DNA of 64,000 nucleotides from Quillaja saponaria (Eukaryota; Streptophyta; Magnoliopsida; Fabales; Quillajaceae): contig CM055608.1 in NCBI GenBank assembly GCA_029379385.1, forward strand, positions 23,744,350-23,808,349, given 5' to 3'. Below the pieces are notes generated by a model that made no database searches, was not told the origin of the DNA, and was given only the letters and a program-made list of their open reading frames with translations. Position numbers and translations under genes: made by a program. Below are positions 44,765 through 58,654 of the stretch, one piece after another. The number at the start of each line of letters is the position of its first letter. Position 1 is the first letter of the stretch.

Positions 44765-47700
44765 ATGGAGGCCGACCCAATTCAACTCCATCTCGCCTAA
44801 TCCTCCGTGTGATGGGCAGGTATTGATAGAGAATCTGGAGCATGTAGTATCAATGGTTTTGAGTTCATTTCAAGGTGTTCACCCCCGTGTGCGATGGGCA
44901 GCAATAAATGCACCACAGACTTGGGACCGGAGCTGCAGGTTCAATAGTGCCACCTTGTGCTCCCGGCATTAGCTGGAGCCATGGATGATTTCCAGAATCC
45001 TCGAATGCAGGTTTGTACTTTTTACTCTCTAACACATGATTAATTTGCTTGCTTCTGGTTGCTTAACTAAGTTTCTTATCTTCAGAGCCATGCATCTTCA
45101 AGTATTAATTATTCCCCTCTTTCCCTCAAAAAGTAAAAGAAAGCCTATAATCCAAGTTTGCAGAGAAGTTATGCTTCTTCCTTCTCTTAAATGGGTATTT
45201 ATTGGAAGAAACTTATTCATTTCCTCTTAATGGGACAGTTGGTAACCACTTCAACATTGAAGCTATTTCTTTTGGTGATTTTTGGAATTGGTAATGGGTC
45301 ATTTAATTTTACTTATCTAATATTAAAAAAATAGAGCTTTTATTATCTATGTAAGTGTTTGGATCTTATTTTTTTCTTTAATACATTTTTGTTATGCTCA
45401 CTTCGTGACAGAGTTTGTTGTAGCTTCTTACTTTCTACTCGAAAGCTTCTTCTTATCAACATCGTGGGGTTCAATCATTAGTGCATGTGTGTTGAAGAAT
45501 TAATATATGGTAGTTTAATGTAGTTCATCAAATATGAATAAGGATATTCGTGGATAATTATTTTGCATTCCAAGAAAGTCTACTTTTTTGTAGTTTCTAC
45601 TTGTAAATGACACGTATGTCAATAAGTATAAGCTGCATCTTTGTTAAGGACCTCTTTTGCTAGGAATAGGAAAATACCTTTTTCCCCACTTATATATATA
45701 TATACATTTATTTTTTTATTTTTTTTGCAGGAAGACGGTGCTAAGGAGCAATTGCTTTTTACTTCTGTATTTCAAAAATATCTAAATATTCTCAAATTCT
45801 TAATTAAGAAAAAAGGAATTAAATTTTTTTTTTAGAAGAGAAGATAAATTTAGAAAACCTGTCTTAGTAGAACTAGACTTGCTTGACCAACATGGCAATC
45901 CTGGTGGATGTCATTGTTATTTTCTGGAAGAATTTCTTTATATGTATGTAACTATATATTATCCATAATGAATGGTGGATGCTATAGATCTCCTTGTTGC
46001 TTATTTTTAGTGTTGAATGAAAATATGGAAGCTATATTATGAACCCACATCCACTAATGGAGATGTTATGCTTTATGCTTTGTGCTTTATGTAACTATAT
46101 ATATTTATATGTATGTAACTATACATTAGGCATTTGGAGTTATGCTTTATGAGTTTTGAGCTGAACTTGAACATGTTCCATTACTACATCGTGATTTTCT
46201 CTATGAGTTATGACTTATGAGTACTATACTCTTTTAGTTACTGATTTTTTATGGCACCTTCTGATGATTAACATATCTTTTAATCATTTCTTATTTTATT
46301 TATACACTGAATTGCTTCATTTCTTTTTTGTTGTTTGTCTATCACTGGCGCATGCTGCTTCTGCAGTGTTAAATTTCACCAAGAACTGGATCCCAAACAT
46401 CTTAACACCATATTTAGATGGAATTGTGAGCAAACTTCTGGTACTCCTCCAGGTATTCACTCATTGTCCATATCTTTCAGTGAGAACCTCAGTATGATTG
46501 ATTCCTTTTCCAATATAATATACATGATATGGCACTTCTCCCTCCGTCTCAAAATGATAATCCACTTTGAACCAACACAAGCTTTTAGGAGACTGCATTG
46601 ATTACTGGCTTATCTTTTGACTTTCATATATTATACCAATTTTCTATCATATCGGTTTACTCCTCCTTAAGTTGTATTTTTTTTTTTTTTTATTATGCTA
46701 GAGAGTATGATTGGAAAGTTGGTTACTCATACCAATTTGATTGTGGACAATTTTTTTTTCGAGTCAACTAGAAACAGAAAGGTGATAAAATATTGAATGA
46801 CCAATTTTTTCTATGTATTATAGGTTTTGCTGGTAGGTGATATATTTTGCACAAATCTATGATAATATGAGCAAGTAACTATTGTGGGTAGAGAAAAATG
46901 AGTCGTTCAGAATATCGTTGTGTTAGCTTTAGGTAGGTCTAAGTTTTCTTATTTCTATATGTTAATATTTTGACACTTTGTCTTTCTATCTTGCCACATT
47001 CTCTTTCGTCTATAAATATCTTCCCTTACATTCTCTTCTGCAAGATGATAATAATGTTTCGAAGCTCATGTGCATTGTATCACTTATGTGTTTCATGATG
47101 GGAAGAAAATGGTACAGGAAGGTGCTTTGACAGCATTAGCATCAGTCACTGACTCATCACAGGTGCTTTTATGTTTTTATAATTCACCTCATTGAGCACA
47201 AATTGTTAAGAACTTATGAGTTTGACAAAGAAATTGGATTAACAGGAGCAGTTTCAGAAGTATTACATTGATGTCAAGCCTTACTTGAAAGCTATTCTGA
47301 TGAATGCAAATGACAAGTCTAATCAAATGCTGCGTGCCAAATCAATGGAATCCATTAGTTTGGTTGGAATAGCTGTTGTAAAGGATAAGTGCAGGAATGA
47401 TGCCAAGCAGGTAATGAATGATTAACATTTCGTTACCTGTTGATTTTCTTTATGATGATTCATACATTTTTTTGGTTCTATATATGGAAAGTAATTATCT
47501 TTCTGGTATTTATGTTTCAGTTGTTATGTGCTAACGAAGATTATGCGCATGCACTGATCCTCTGCCATAAATGTTTCCTTTGCTGTAGAGTTTTGTAAGG
47601 CTTGTGTTAAACTCTTATGTTAATCTGTTAGTTTGATCTAAGCTTGCTAGCATGAACCTTGTACAGATAATTTTTCTGTTATATATTATTCTTAATAGGT

Positions 47701-49605
47701 AGAAATATTTCTTTTAATTATATTTAGGATCCTTAAGCAATTTTTGAATCATGGATTTAGTTTTTTTTTTTCACAAGGTATGGAAGTCTTGATGTCACTG
47801 CAAAGATCTGAGTTGGAGATTGATGATCCAACTACAACTTACATGTTACAAGTACATTCTCACCATTTGAGTGCTTTAGCAATAAATATTTTGATTTTGT
47901 GTCCTTTAGCAAATACTTTTATTATTAAAATTATATTTTATTGATATTTGAATGAGAAAAACTTTAGTTACTTAATTATTGTGCAGGCATAGGCCAGGCA
48001 TTGTAAATGCCTAGGGCAGGATTTTCTCCCATATCTGACTATTGTCATGCCTCCTTTGCTTCAATCTGCTCAACTTAAGCCTCATGTGATAATCACATTT
48101 GCAGATTCTAATGCTGATATTGATGAAGACAATGATAGGTTTTCTTTCAATTTAAGTATTAGGATTCAGAGTTGCTTTGCATACAAAAATCACCCTGTTT
48201 TCAGTTTCTTGAATTGAATATGCTTTCAGTTATTCTTCTCTAGCAATTCTTTATAATATATAAATTGCTAGTTTTACATCCAATTTTGCATGCACATTGC
48301 ATCTTGAAAGGTATGGTTTTTAAACAGCTTCTTCGACCAGCTTATGTTTGTGTGCTTCTGTGCCATATGGAGACTCCTGTAACTTATACCATACCATGTT
48401 TTGCGCACAAACATAACTACATACTTTTGGAAGCAATTTCTTTTGTCTCTGTATGTATGTGTTTTCAAGAGTTTTCACTAGCCTTACATTTGCGTGTGGA
48501 GCTTCAGGTAGGGATGTAGATTCAAATCCTACATAAATAAATAAATAAATTCCTAGCAATTCCTGTGATTTATATTTAAATAAAATTATCGGCTTTACTA
48601 AAATTTCTTTTCTTATCTAAAAAAATAATAATATATATTTAAAGAAAAATTAATAACCATATGATGGGAAGTTTTTTCTTTCCTAAGGTGTTGTTCCTCT
48701 TTTTCTTAGACGGAAAGAAAGGGTGGTGTTACATAAATGTATCTTCATTTTGGTTCTTTTTTTTTTTTTTCAGAATATAGATTCTGCTCTTTGATGGCAT
48801 AAAAACAGTGTAAAGCAATATGATGTTTTGTGGTGATGTTTTCCCTATATATTTATGAGGCCTCTGGTCTTTTTACAGCATTGAGACTACCACTCTTGGG
48901 GATAAAGGGTGGGGATCAAAACTAGCGTGCTGGAGGACGAAACTACAGATTACAACATGCTTTGCTGCTATGCTGATGAGCTGAAAGAAGGATTCTTCCC
49001 ATGGATTGATCAGGTTGGTTTTGTTTTAAGTTTTTCCGCATTTTTCAAATCACGCTTTGGATAAGTTTGTTTCTTATTTCCGGGAACATATAGGTTGCTC
49101 CAATATTGGTTCCTCTTCTTAAGTTTTACTTCCATGAAGAAGTTAGGAAGGCTGCTGTTTCAGGTACTTGCTCAGATTTATAAGTTTACTCTGGATCCGT
49201 TTGTTCCTGATTTAAAAGTATTGTCTATCTCAATTCTTACAGCCTTATTGCAATTGTTGATTTTATCTGTCCATTTTTTCAACAGCCATGCCTGAACTGT
49301 TGCATTCAGCTAAACTAGCTTTCAAGAAGGGACAATCACAAGGTTGTAATGAATCTCTCATAAAACAGCTGTCGGATTATATTATACCAGTTTTGGTGGA
49401 GGCTTTACACAAGATTACATATATTTTCCCAGTTAATTGGTTTGTGTGATATCTGAACTTTCTCGTGTACAAGATGTTCAGTAGTCAGTACTAACTTTGA
49501 CATCTATAATGTGTATGGTTGAGTTGATGAGTTTTGGCTGGCCTGCAGGAGCCAGGGATAGAAATTTGTGCAAGCATGTTGGATCCCTTAAATGAGTGCA
49601 TACAG
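44765..49605 (+). pseudogene. Importin-beta (importin-5/KETCH1-type) pseudogene, introns retained
   Basis: The intact gene encodes a HEAT-repeat nuclear import receptor of about 1,100 residues. Here an ATG and ten codons (MEADPIQLHL, 44765) are cut by TAA. Sequence then jumps to a middle HEAT repeat (ENLEHVVSMV, 44829), so some 380 residues are missing. Recognisable exons, mostly with GT/AG borders, are: 44829-45010 (frameshifted), 46349-46452, 47101-47162, 47246-47410, 47778-47851, 47987-48138, 48879-49013, 49094-49163, 49286-49413 and 49549-49605. Inactivating changes include Trp to TAG at 47990, a frameshift near 48906 within DKGWG, and loss of the GT donor after 49413. Homology stops at NECIQ, leaving out the C-terminal half. 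The retained introns show an origin by DNA duplication. Confidence 0.9.
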
Positions 49606-50029
49606 GTATGTGACATTAAGGATGGGATATGAATTGATATTGTAATTTTTTATGGTCTTGATAGGTGGGACCATACATTATCATTTGCCTCTCTTTTTTG
49701 AATGTGGTCACCTTTGTATTATTAGTTACTATAGCATCACCTGGAACAATTAGAATCCTCAGCTGCATATTCTCAGAAAATAAACTCTGTTTCTGAACCA
49801 GTCACCATTGCTTGTTTTGGTCCTTTACACTAAGTATTTTAACTTTATCGAGCTCAATGTTAGAGAAAAGCATTTTATACAACTGAAACCTATTGCTATC
49901 TTGGATTCAAGATATTTAGGAATGTGATTTCTTAATGATGGAGATAATGCAAGTTTCTCTTCTTATTGCAAGATAACATTATCAATGTCCATAAGTGATA
50001 TAATCTCCCTTATGGTCCTCTTTCATGTT
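49606..50029. other. Last intron remnant and spacer
   Basis: Begins with a donor, 'gtatgtg', after the last importin exon. No further exon was found before the 2.6-kb repeat starts at 50030. Confidence 0.5.
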
Positions 50030-52670
50030 TTGGAGTCCTCCAACTCCAACAAAGTATATTAGCTTTCAAATATGTTTTAGAAAGTATTCTTGATATCAAG
50101 TTGAATAAAAGATCCATTCAAGAAATGTGTTTTAAATATGTCTTTAGTTTCATGTTTCCTTTATAATCATTATAAAATTATTCTTATACTGGAAACTTTG
50201 TTTATATCATTGTGTTAGGTTTTGTAATATGGTTTTGTTTTTAAAGGTTTTTAACTTAGCTTGTTCAATTTATGATATATTATTTTCTCATTATAAGAAG
50301 TGCAAAAAACATTTAGTTTGAACATATATTTTGTTTTAGAGTAATCTAATTTTTGGGGTGGATATTAGGAGCGAGTATTATTTTGTTAGAATATCCATTG
50401 ATGATTTTATTTATAGTTAAAGAAGTATTATGAATTTCGAGAATAATGAGAAAAGTGACTTTCGTTGAAAAACTATAAATTTAATTTGTAAAAAGAAACT
50501 GGTTGGGTGCTTGAGTATGTTTTGATGCTTAGATTGATAGGTATTGTGGTTGTACATAGAAACTACTTTTGGTTAGGTTTTTTCTTGTATGATAAAATGT
50601 GATGTTTCTTAATTAAATAATCCGCTAGGCATGAATTATTTGTTTTAGATGGATTTTGTCTTAGAGAAGGATTCATTGTGATTTATAGGTTGATCTTTTC
50701 CTTATGTTTCTTGTAAGAATTATATCTGTTGTTGGATGTGTTTAGATTAAAGGCTTATGGTTAGAAGTTGAGTTATTTTGTGAATCTATGAAATGTATGT
50801 ATGATTGATGACGTTACAATTTTAGAGAGTTCTTTATTTCTTGGGTAATTCTAGCTGGTGAGGGTGTAAGTTTAGTCATTCAAGATAATTAAGTTGGAGT
50901 TGGGTGTTGGAGTTGGCGTTGGCGTTGGCGTTGGGGGGTTAATTTGAATTTTAAGGTTATAATTTCTTAGGATTCTCTATTTAGATAGAGAAGAATTTGG
51001 AAAACAATCCTATAGTAATTTAAAATGATTTATGTAAAGTTTGGGAATTATAAGTAGAACTAAAAAGGGGAGTAAAAATATAATTAAATTTTTATAAAGG
51101 GTACTTGAAGGAATAAAAAAAAATTGTGTCGCTAAGTCATTTTTATATTTAGTACAAAACATCATTTTCAATGAGGGCTAGGGATTGGACAAGAAACACT
51201 TTAAGCAATTTTAAATTTTGAACCATTCTCTGACACCATGTCCAATTGAAGAAAAACTTGATTTTGTTGATCATATAATTATTTACATATATATAAAAGT
51301 TGATTACAAGAGTTCTTAACTTGAGAAATAATTAAAAATAATAATTAAATTGGAAGTCCTTAACTTGATGATAAAGGAAAAGTAAATTACTCCTTAACCG
51401 GAGGAAAGTAGAATAATTTAATATAATATAAGTTGTTCTACACTTTATTTTTAGTTTCTTTTTTACTATTTTGTTTATACATTCCATAAAGTGATTATTT
51501 TTTCCCGCTATCAATAGTTCATAATTTGTTGATAGCTGTAGGTTATAATTTGTCGGGTGAGAGCAATTAAGAATCTTACGAGCTCACGTTGAAGAGTCTG
51601 AGACATGTTATTTTAATTCGTGGAGCAAAACAGTCCAAGAAAAGCAATTATTAGGAGTTTAAAGGGAAATTTTGACTATTTAGATTGTAAGTAAAAATAA
51701 TTTTTAAATAAAATTGTTTAAAAAGTGATTTATAAAAAGATGAAAGAGTGTTCGAATGAGTTAACGTAAAACAGTTGTAAGATATAAAAAAATTATTAGA
51801 TTTAACTTTTACAAAACAGATATTGAGTATTAAAATTATTAAAAAAAATCATTTTGACAAATATTATTCTTACATTTGTCTAAATAAAATAATAATTAAA
51901 ATTTATTTTAACTTTTTTTATTTTCTAATTGAAAATGGTTCTTTTTCTAATTTCAAATTTTAGAACTTTAAAAGGTCAAAATTCTTTTTTTTGTAAAGCT
52001 TAAAAAATAAAACTTCCATTACCAAATAATTTTGTATAAAACTTGAACCGAAAAAACTGTTTTAAAAGTCAAACCAAACCAAACATGAGCTATATGCTAG
52101 ATACTCAATTTTTTACAACCAGGGCATATTAGGGACTGAGCTAACAGTGGACTAGATATCTAGAAATATATCAGCATTTTGCCCAAAAAAAAGAAAAATA
52201 AAAAAGAGGAAGAAAGATATCGACCTTAGCTCACACTACAGTGAGCGCAACTTCAATTCATAAGCTTAGTTTGTTAATGTTTTGACTTTTAAAAAACTGC
52301 TGTGACTTTCATGCTTTGGAAAAACAACTAACAAAAAGCCATAGTAACCCTGTTTGGAAAATGCTTTATCAAAATTTGTTGATTAGTAAAAAAATAAACA
52401 ATGTACTTGGTAAAACAAATTATAGACTATTGTGAATGTATAAAATGACAAAAATAGACATTGTCAATATTGATTAACTCTTATTAGATGGTTTATAAAT
52501 TAATTATGGATATAATATTTGTTATTTTTTAAAATTAATAAGGTGATTTTTGTAATTTTAATTTTAAAAAGTTACAGCTAGCTTTTAAAAACATCACATG
52601 GGTTGCTCCTAACTTTTTGAAAACAGCAGAAAGAAAAACCTATGAGAAAAGTTAACCAAACAACTATTTG
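50030..52670. repeat. Dispersed 2.6-kb repeat, copy B
   Basis: Collinear with 22514-25143, with about 90-95 percent identity by eye and small indels. Its insertion or duplication boundary coincides with the end of importin homology. It carries the same minus-strand primer-site-like 'tctctgacacca' at about 51228 and a GTTGGC microsatellite at about 50905-50935. Non-coding. Confidence 0.78.
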
Positions 52671-53600
52671 TGTCGTTAAGTCATTTTTATTTTTAGTACT
52701 ATAGAATAGTAGAAACATCATTTTCCATGAAGGATAGAGATTGGACAAGAAACAGTTTAAGCAATTTTAAGTTCTGAACCATTCTCTGACACCATGTACA
52801 ATTGAAGAAAAACTTTATTTTGTTGTATCATATAATTATTTACATATATATAAAAGTTGATTACAAGAGTTCTTAACTTGAGAAATAATTAAAAATAATA
52901 ATTAAATTGGAAGTCCTTAACTTGATGATAAAGGAAAAGTAAATTACTCCTTAACCGGAAGAAAGTAGAATAATTTAATATGTACAAAAATAATTTAATA
53001 TAATATAAGTTGTTCTACACTTTATTTTTAGTTTCTTTTTTACTATTTTGTTTATACGTTCCATGAAGTGAATTTTTTTTTTTTTTTCCGCTGCTATTCA
53101 GTAGTCCATAATTTGTTGATAGCTATAGGTTATAATTTGGCGGGTGAGAGCAATTAAGAATTTTATGACCTCATATTGAAGAGTCTAAGACTTGATATTT
53201 TAATTCGTGGAGCAAAACAGTCCAAGAAAAGCAATTATTAGGAGTTTAAAGGAAAATTTTGACTATTTACATTGTAAGTAAAATTAATTTTTAAATCAAA
53301 TTGTTTAAAAAGTGATTTATAAAAAGATGAAAGAGTGTTTGAATGAGTTAACATAAAACCGTTGTAAAATATAAAAAAATTATTAGATTTAATTTTTACA
53401 AAACTGATATTGAGTATTAAAATTACTAAAACAATTATCTTGACAAATATTAATAAAGTGATTTTTGTAATTTTAATTTTAAAAAGCTACAGTTAGCTTT
53501 TAAAAACATCACATTGGGTGCTCTTGACTTTTTGAAAGCAGAAGAAAGAAACGCCTATAAGAAAAGTAACCAAACAATTTTTAGGTACTGTGACTTTTAA
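52670..53600. repeat. Dispersed repeat, copy C (internally deleted)
   Basis: Corresponds to the 3' half of copies A and B, directly abutting B. It lacks about 600 bases between 'gacaaatatta' and 'aaagtgatttttgtaatttt' (53440-53470), a deletion shared with copy D. Confidence 0.72.
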
Positions 53601-54151
53601 AAACCTACAACACACTCTTAAAAAATCATACCAAACTCAGCTGTATATGGTCCTTTTATATTTTTTTCAAACTCTTCAAATTTAGTAATATAGGTTAATT
53701 AATAGCCACTAGGGTATTAAAACTTTCACAGTTTCAGCCAATGGCCACCAAAAGATAGTTACTAAAATCTATTTCTAGCTACCGATAGGAAGTACCTTTC
53801 TTTAATTAAAGAAATTAATAAACACATTATATTTTAAATTCGTATTTTTTTTTATAAAAAAATTTGACTTTCTCTGATCTTTAATAATTTAAATATTTTT
53901 ATTTTATGATTTATTAATAATGAGTGACTAACTTCACTCGACTTTTACGATAATTGTGAAATATGTTGTTCATTAAAAATTGAGAAAATAATGATCGAAA
54001 AGTAATGATCGACTTTTAGAAACATACATGTTCATCATTGTATCTTTAACAAAGGTCTTGCTAATCATTAAAATAAAATTAGAAATTTTGATAATGACAT
54101 ATTTCTTTTATAAAAAAATTTATTACACAAGATTTAATTAGAAGATACATC

Positions 54152-54194
<43 letters not shown>

Positions 54195-54597
54195 TGTAAA
54201 TATGTAAATATATATCACTCCTCTGCACGAGGCATTGGTAATGGTCCATGGACTATTAGAAGATTAGGCAAGCTATTCCGAAAGTGCACTAGGTATAATT
54301 GGTAATGGTCCATGGACTAGTAGAAAATTGGGCAAGATATTCAGAAAGATACAGCCTTAGCCCATATACAACAAATTCATTTCTAGGTAGCTAGGAAGTA
54401 ACCTTTCTAATTTGGAAGAAGAAAGAAAATTTTTCATTCATTTATTTTATATTTTACAATCTTAATATTAAAATGAAGAATGCATGTAAAACGAAGGCTA
54501 TAAATACAGGCTTTTAAACAAGATATTAGACAACACCAAAGCAACTAAGTTTGTAGAATAAATAATATTAAGATTTGCTAAAACCCTAGAAATATCA
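53601..54597 (+). promoter_or_regulatory. Spacer and promoter of phylloplanin-like copy 2
   Basis: The TATA box 'ctataaata' is at 54498-54506, 92 bases before the ATG. Upstream, a block beginning 'attggtaatggtccatgg' is present twice (54234 and 54298, 64-base period); the older copies have it once. (TA)n at 54155-54191. The part at 53601-54150 is collinear with 60590-61105. Confidence 0.65.
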
Positions 54598-55050
54598 ATG
54601 GCTTACCGTTCCATGCTTCTCCTTGCTCTTCTTTTTGTTATCACAACCTCACTAGCCCATGGCAGCTTCATCATAAATGGAACAACTATTGCCCAAGTTG
54701 TAATACCCGGCCGTGCTTTTTGCTCCATCAATGGAAACCCGGTGAACAGCAACACTCCCGGTTTGGCCGGAGTAAATGTGCAATTGGTGTGTAATGGTGC
54801 CACAACACTTACCCAAGTTCTTACCGATACACAGGGATTTTTCAGGATAGTTTTAAACACTTTAGATGGCATACTCTTTGATCCATCTACATGTGTTATC
54901 CGTATAAGACTCCCTATAGCTAATTGTTCTGTTTTGGCACCCACGTCTGGCAATCTTCAATCTGTTATTACCGTTGCTGGTGTCGTTCAATCTGTTTTGG
55001 GAGCAGTTGCTAATTTCACAACTGGTTTGTTTGTTCTTGTTCCTAACTAG
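54598..55050 (+). CDS. Phylloplanin-like secreted protein, copy 2
   Basis: Single exon, 150 residues, with the same architecture as the gene at 7602: signal peptide 1-22, VVIPGRAFCSINGN motif and cysteines 42, 65, 99 and 110. Sequons are N27 (NGT), N109 (NCS, absent from copy 1) and N139 (NFT). It differs from copy 3 by three residues only (I15, F24, V146). Differences from copy 1 are concentrated in the signal peptide and in surface-type changes such as K98T and S109N. A secreted, possibly antimicrobial surface protein is inferred from the phylloplanin family. Confidence 0.88.
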   Translation: MAYRSMLLLALLFVITTSLAHGSFIINGTTIAQVVIPGRAFCSINGNPVNSNTPGLAGVNVQLVCNGATTLTQVLTDTQGFFRIVLNTLDGILFDPSTCVIRIRLPIANCSVLAPTSGNLQSVITVAGVVQSVLGAVANFTTGLFVLVPN

Positions 55051-55536
55051 CTGGTACAAATACTTATGCGTTAACTGTCAAGGCTTTTCTTAATGATGAT
55101 TGCCTTTTCAGTTATGCTTTGTGCTTAGATTAATTGTGTTTTAAGTGTTCTATAATAAGGATGACATTCCATGTATTAAAAAGTTTGTTAGTTATCTTAT
55201 TTGTACTCCTTTCGCTTTCGTTTCTAAGTTGTGTCAGCACTATCTTTTATTCATGCATCATTGAATTACTTTCGAGGAATGCTAAATTAAAGGACTATAA
55301 ATTTCTGTATGTTAAAAAGTATTTGACATGAATTTTTTATTTTCTTAAATAACCTTACAACTTTTTAATACACTACATCTTACAAGACCATTATGAATGA
55401 ATAGATATTTAGTCAAAAACTAAGAAAAGGAAAAGGGAAAAAAAATCGTGAATCTCTTAATTAATAACCTCAAACGCATTGGTGGAAAGGTAAACCTTGC
55501 TCGAGGGAACACGTACCAATGGAAAATCGGCTCATC
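55051..55536 (+). other. 3' flank of copy 2
   Basis: Nearly identical to the 3' flanks of copies 1 and 3. The region at 55420-55446 has a short A/G-rich run where copy 1 has poly(A). No other gene. Confidence 0.6.
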
Positions 55537-55883
55537 TAGAATTCTTTATTGGTAGAATTCAAAGAATTCTTTTAAGTTTAGTCATTCACACTATTTTTTT
55601 TTAAATCTTAACCATCCAAATAATTTAATTTTAAGTTCTATTATTTTATTTAATTAATAAATTTAATATTATATTAAAATATACCATATTTTTATTCTAA
55701 ATCCTAACTCTAATCTTATCCTAACCCTAATCTTAACCCTAACCATAACCTAATTCTAACCCTAACTCTAACCCCAATCCTAATTTTAATCATAAATTAT
55801 TTGGGTAGTTAAGATTTTAAAAAATAACATGAATGACTAAGATTAAAAGAATTCTAGGGATTCTACCAATATAGAATTCTAGA
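55537..55883. mobile_element. TIR element with telomere-like core (copy 2)
   Basis: Same element as 8559-8910. Ends 'ctagaattctttattggtag' on the left and its inverse on the right. CCCTAA-like core at about 55698-55785. Confidence 0.7.
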
Positions 55884-56180
55884 GGATCTAAATCCGCAAA
55901 AGTTAGTACATTCAAAGAGTCTGATCCAATGTTGTTTTGTCACTTGCTATTTTTGACATAGCAAGATGGAGAGAAGAATAACATAATTGCCAAAGAACAA
56001 AGATGACTATAGCTAATGGCGGACCTTTGTTAAGGAGTAAGGCAGCCTTTTAACAATTTTCATAGATTGAGAGCATAAACGATATTTACAGATTTAGCTA
56101 TGTAGAAAAGCATGCTATTGATCATCTATTACCGTTGTAATTAATGATCGATCTTCTAGCTTGAAAGCCAGAAAAAAGAC

Positions 56181-58645
56181 CACTAAAAGAAAACAAGACA
56201 TTTCCTACAAACTTTTTTGCCACAAACCCGGTTTGTGTGTAAAAACACCTTTTAAACATAAACCAACAGACAAACTAGGAACAACACTATACTGACAATA
56301 AGTTTGTCGGTATTTTGGAGCTAATCACTTTTTTTTCCCCTCAAATGTACCGCCAAACCTATGTCTCTCAGTATTAAATTTTTAGTATTTACCCACAAAC
56401 CTTAATTTGCCGGTAACTTATGCTTTACTTTTTCCCATAAAGTAATGTTTTTCGGTAAATATTTTTATTTTTCCCACAAACTATTGTTTGTTGGAAATTG
56501 GAACGCTGCATTTCGTTTATTTTTACCCGTAAACAAGTTTGATGGTGGTGGGTGTAAATCCTAAATATAATATTTTCAAGAAACCATTTTCCCTCTGCCT
56601 TTACCTCCTACTTGAAATCCTTAGACCTTCACTGCAACGCCCTAAGCTTCCATTGCAAATCCCCTCGCCCCCATATAAGAACCAGTCGAAAAGATGAAAT
56701 TGTGAGTTTTCAGGGTGTCGATGTTGGGGAGTTCACCCACTGTTTTATGAGGCTAGCTTTAACATTGTTGACATTGGAAGCGAAAAAAGACTGAGATTGT
56801 TTGGAAGGTTGAAACGAGGAGTGGTTGGCGTTTACTAACAAAGATTTCTTGGGATTTTTAATCAAACTTTGAGGTAAAGTAGAGGTTTAAGAGACAGGTT
56901 TGTGATAGTTAATATTTTGGGTTTTGGTTTAAGTTGGAGATGCAGCATCTAGTGAGTAAGGTTTTGGCAGATTTAGATTTTGAAGCTAGTAAGCACTTCA
57001 TACTGTTTATCGTACTTCTCTGTTATTGAGAAAAAAAACTTTGCATTATTTGTGTGGTCTGACGAATCTGATTTTTTTCGAATTGATTCCTTTAATAAGA
57101 GGAAAGCTCAGAATGCTTGGTACCCATTTTCTTGCTACTGGTTTGTTCCTGTCCCACTTTTGCTTTCCTCACTCCCGGGCTTACTGCAAAGGTCGAAGAT
57201 TATGAACTCTATCTAGAAAGTTTTTTTTTTTTTTTCTTTTAGCTTTTATATTTCTAAAAGATGAACAGAAGTTATATGCCCTCTTTCCAGTTCCCATTAT
57301 GTGAAACAAATTTATGCATTTGTAAAGAGTTTGCACGAGTTGTAAGATCATTAAGATAGTAGATGCTATTGTTTAAATTAGAAATTTTCAGTTTGTGTAA
57401 TGTAATCTTTATCTTCTATAATTTATTGTTGTTATATTTAGATTACTAGGCTTTATTACTAAGAAAAATGCTAAGATAATAAAAGTGGGCCGTCATTATT
57501 TAGTACACCTTATGAGTAGCCTTCCCTACTAGTCCACAATTTATCTTGATGTGATTTAAAGAGAAAATTGCCACAAGATTGAGATAAATATGTTTGAATT
57601 GAAAAAAAAAAAATATAAGTATAGTAATGCAATAAGTTGGTCACTGTAATTGTACAAAACTCGAAGAAGAAAGATAATGAGGTTCTAGTTTATGATCCTT
57701 AGTTCATTCATGTAATTATGTTGTCTCAAATTCTCAATCCCCCTCAAACTAGTAAACACTCACTCTATATATATATACACTACTGTTTCTATGAGTTAAT
57801 AATATTGGTGATATATCTATATGAAATGCCTTAATTCTGAGCTTTAAGAGGAATTAATTTTTGCAAGAAATTCTTATTACTGTTCATGCAACTTTTTTCT
57901 GTTTTTTTGATATGCGATTAATATAAATGGCTTTAATTTAGCTCTTTCATTGATACTACTTTTCCTTGTTATGGGGTATCTTAATCTTGTTAATATGTGG
58001 ATACTAAAGGGAGATAAAGGGGATGTCTATATGTGTTTTAGAATTATTATGGTAAATGTGTTGATATGTGGGTACTAAAGGGAGATAAAGGTACCAAACT
58101 TTTGAAGAAATTAATGACAATTCAACATTTGTGGGATTTGCTATTCTCGGGAGTCATAAAGCCTATTTATTTTACCAAGACTGGCGAAGTACTAGTAATT
58201 TTTGTAAAAAAAGCGGCTTGCTCTCATAAGAACAAACAAGTTATATAGCTATAATCCAACAGAGGAGACCTTTAAAAGAGATAGGTTGATGATTACCAGT
58301 ACTGGGATAGTGATATTGCATATAATTAACAAAAGATTGTTGTAGGAGCTAGCTTGAAATTAAGAAGTGTTGATGTTGAAAGTTTCAACCCATTTCCCAC
58401 AAAACAACGTGAGTGCTGAAAACATAAAATATAATACCACTGATGCGGAATAATTTTTTGCTTATGAACTGTTTTCTTTTCTTCAACAGGGGCATGTTGG
58501 TGGTTCTTCTAGTACTATAGCAGGCAATGAGGATGATGATGATCAAATGAATGATGTCGAAGATATTGATGATGTTGACAGTTTAAAGTGGGGAATATTG
58601 ACTTTCACTATGAATGAATTCCACATTTTTGGTTTAATGTGATCT
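56181..58645 (+). mobile_element. CACTA element, copy 2 (right end lost, longer interior)
   Basis: The left end is 'cactaaaagaaaac' (one substitution in the terminus), preceded by the same 'gac' as at 9205. It is collinear with copy 1 to 'cccattatgt' (57292-57301), then has about 1.2 kb absent from copy 1. It rejoins at 'gaatgatgtcga' (58550). The retained interior includes an acidic stretch, NEDDDDQMNDVEDIDDVD (58529-58580), probably part of a lost element-encoded protein. Homology breaks off near 58640, before the right terminus, where the dispersed repeat begins. Confidence 0.75.
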
Positions 58646-58654
58646 TAACTGGTG

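Noticed and set aside
47744..47944. Independent small gene in the importin region
   Set aside because: It is the exon VMEVLMSLQRSELEIDDPTTTYMLQ of the importin pseudogene read through into introns.
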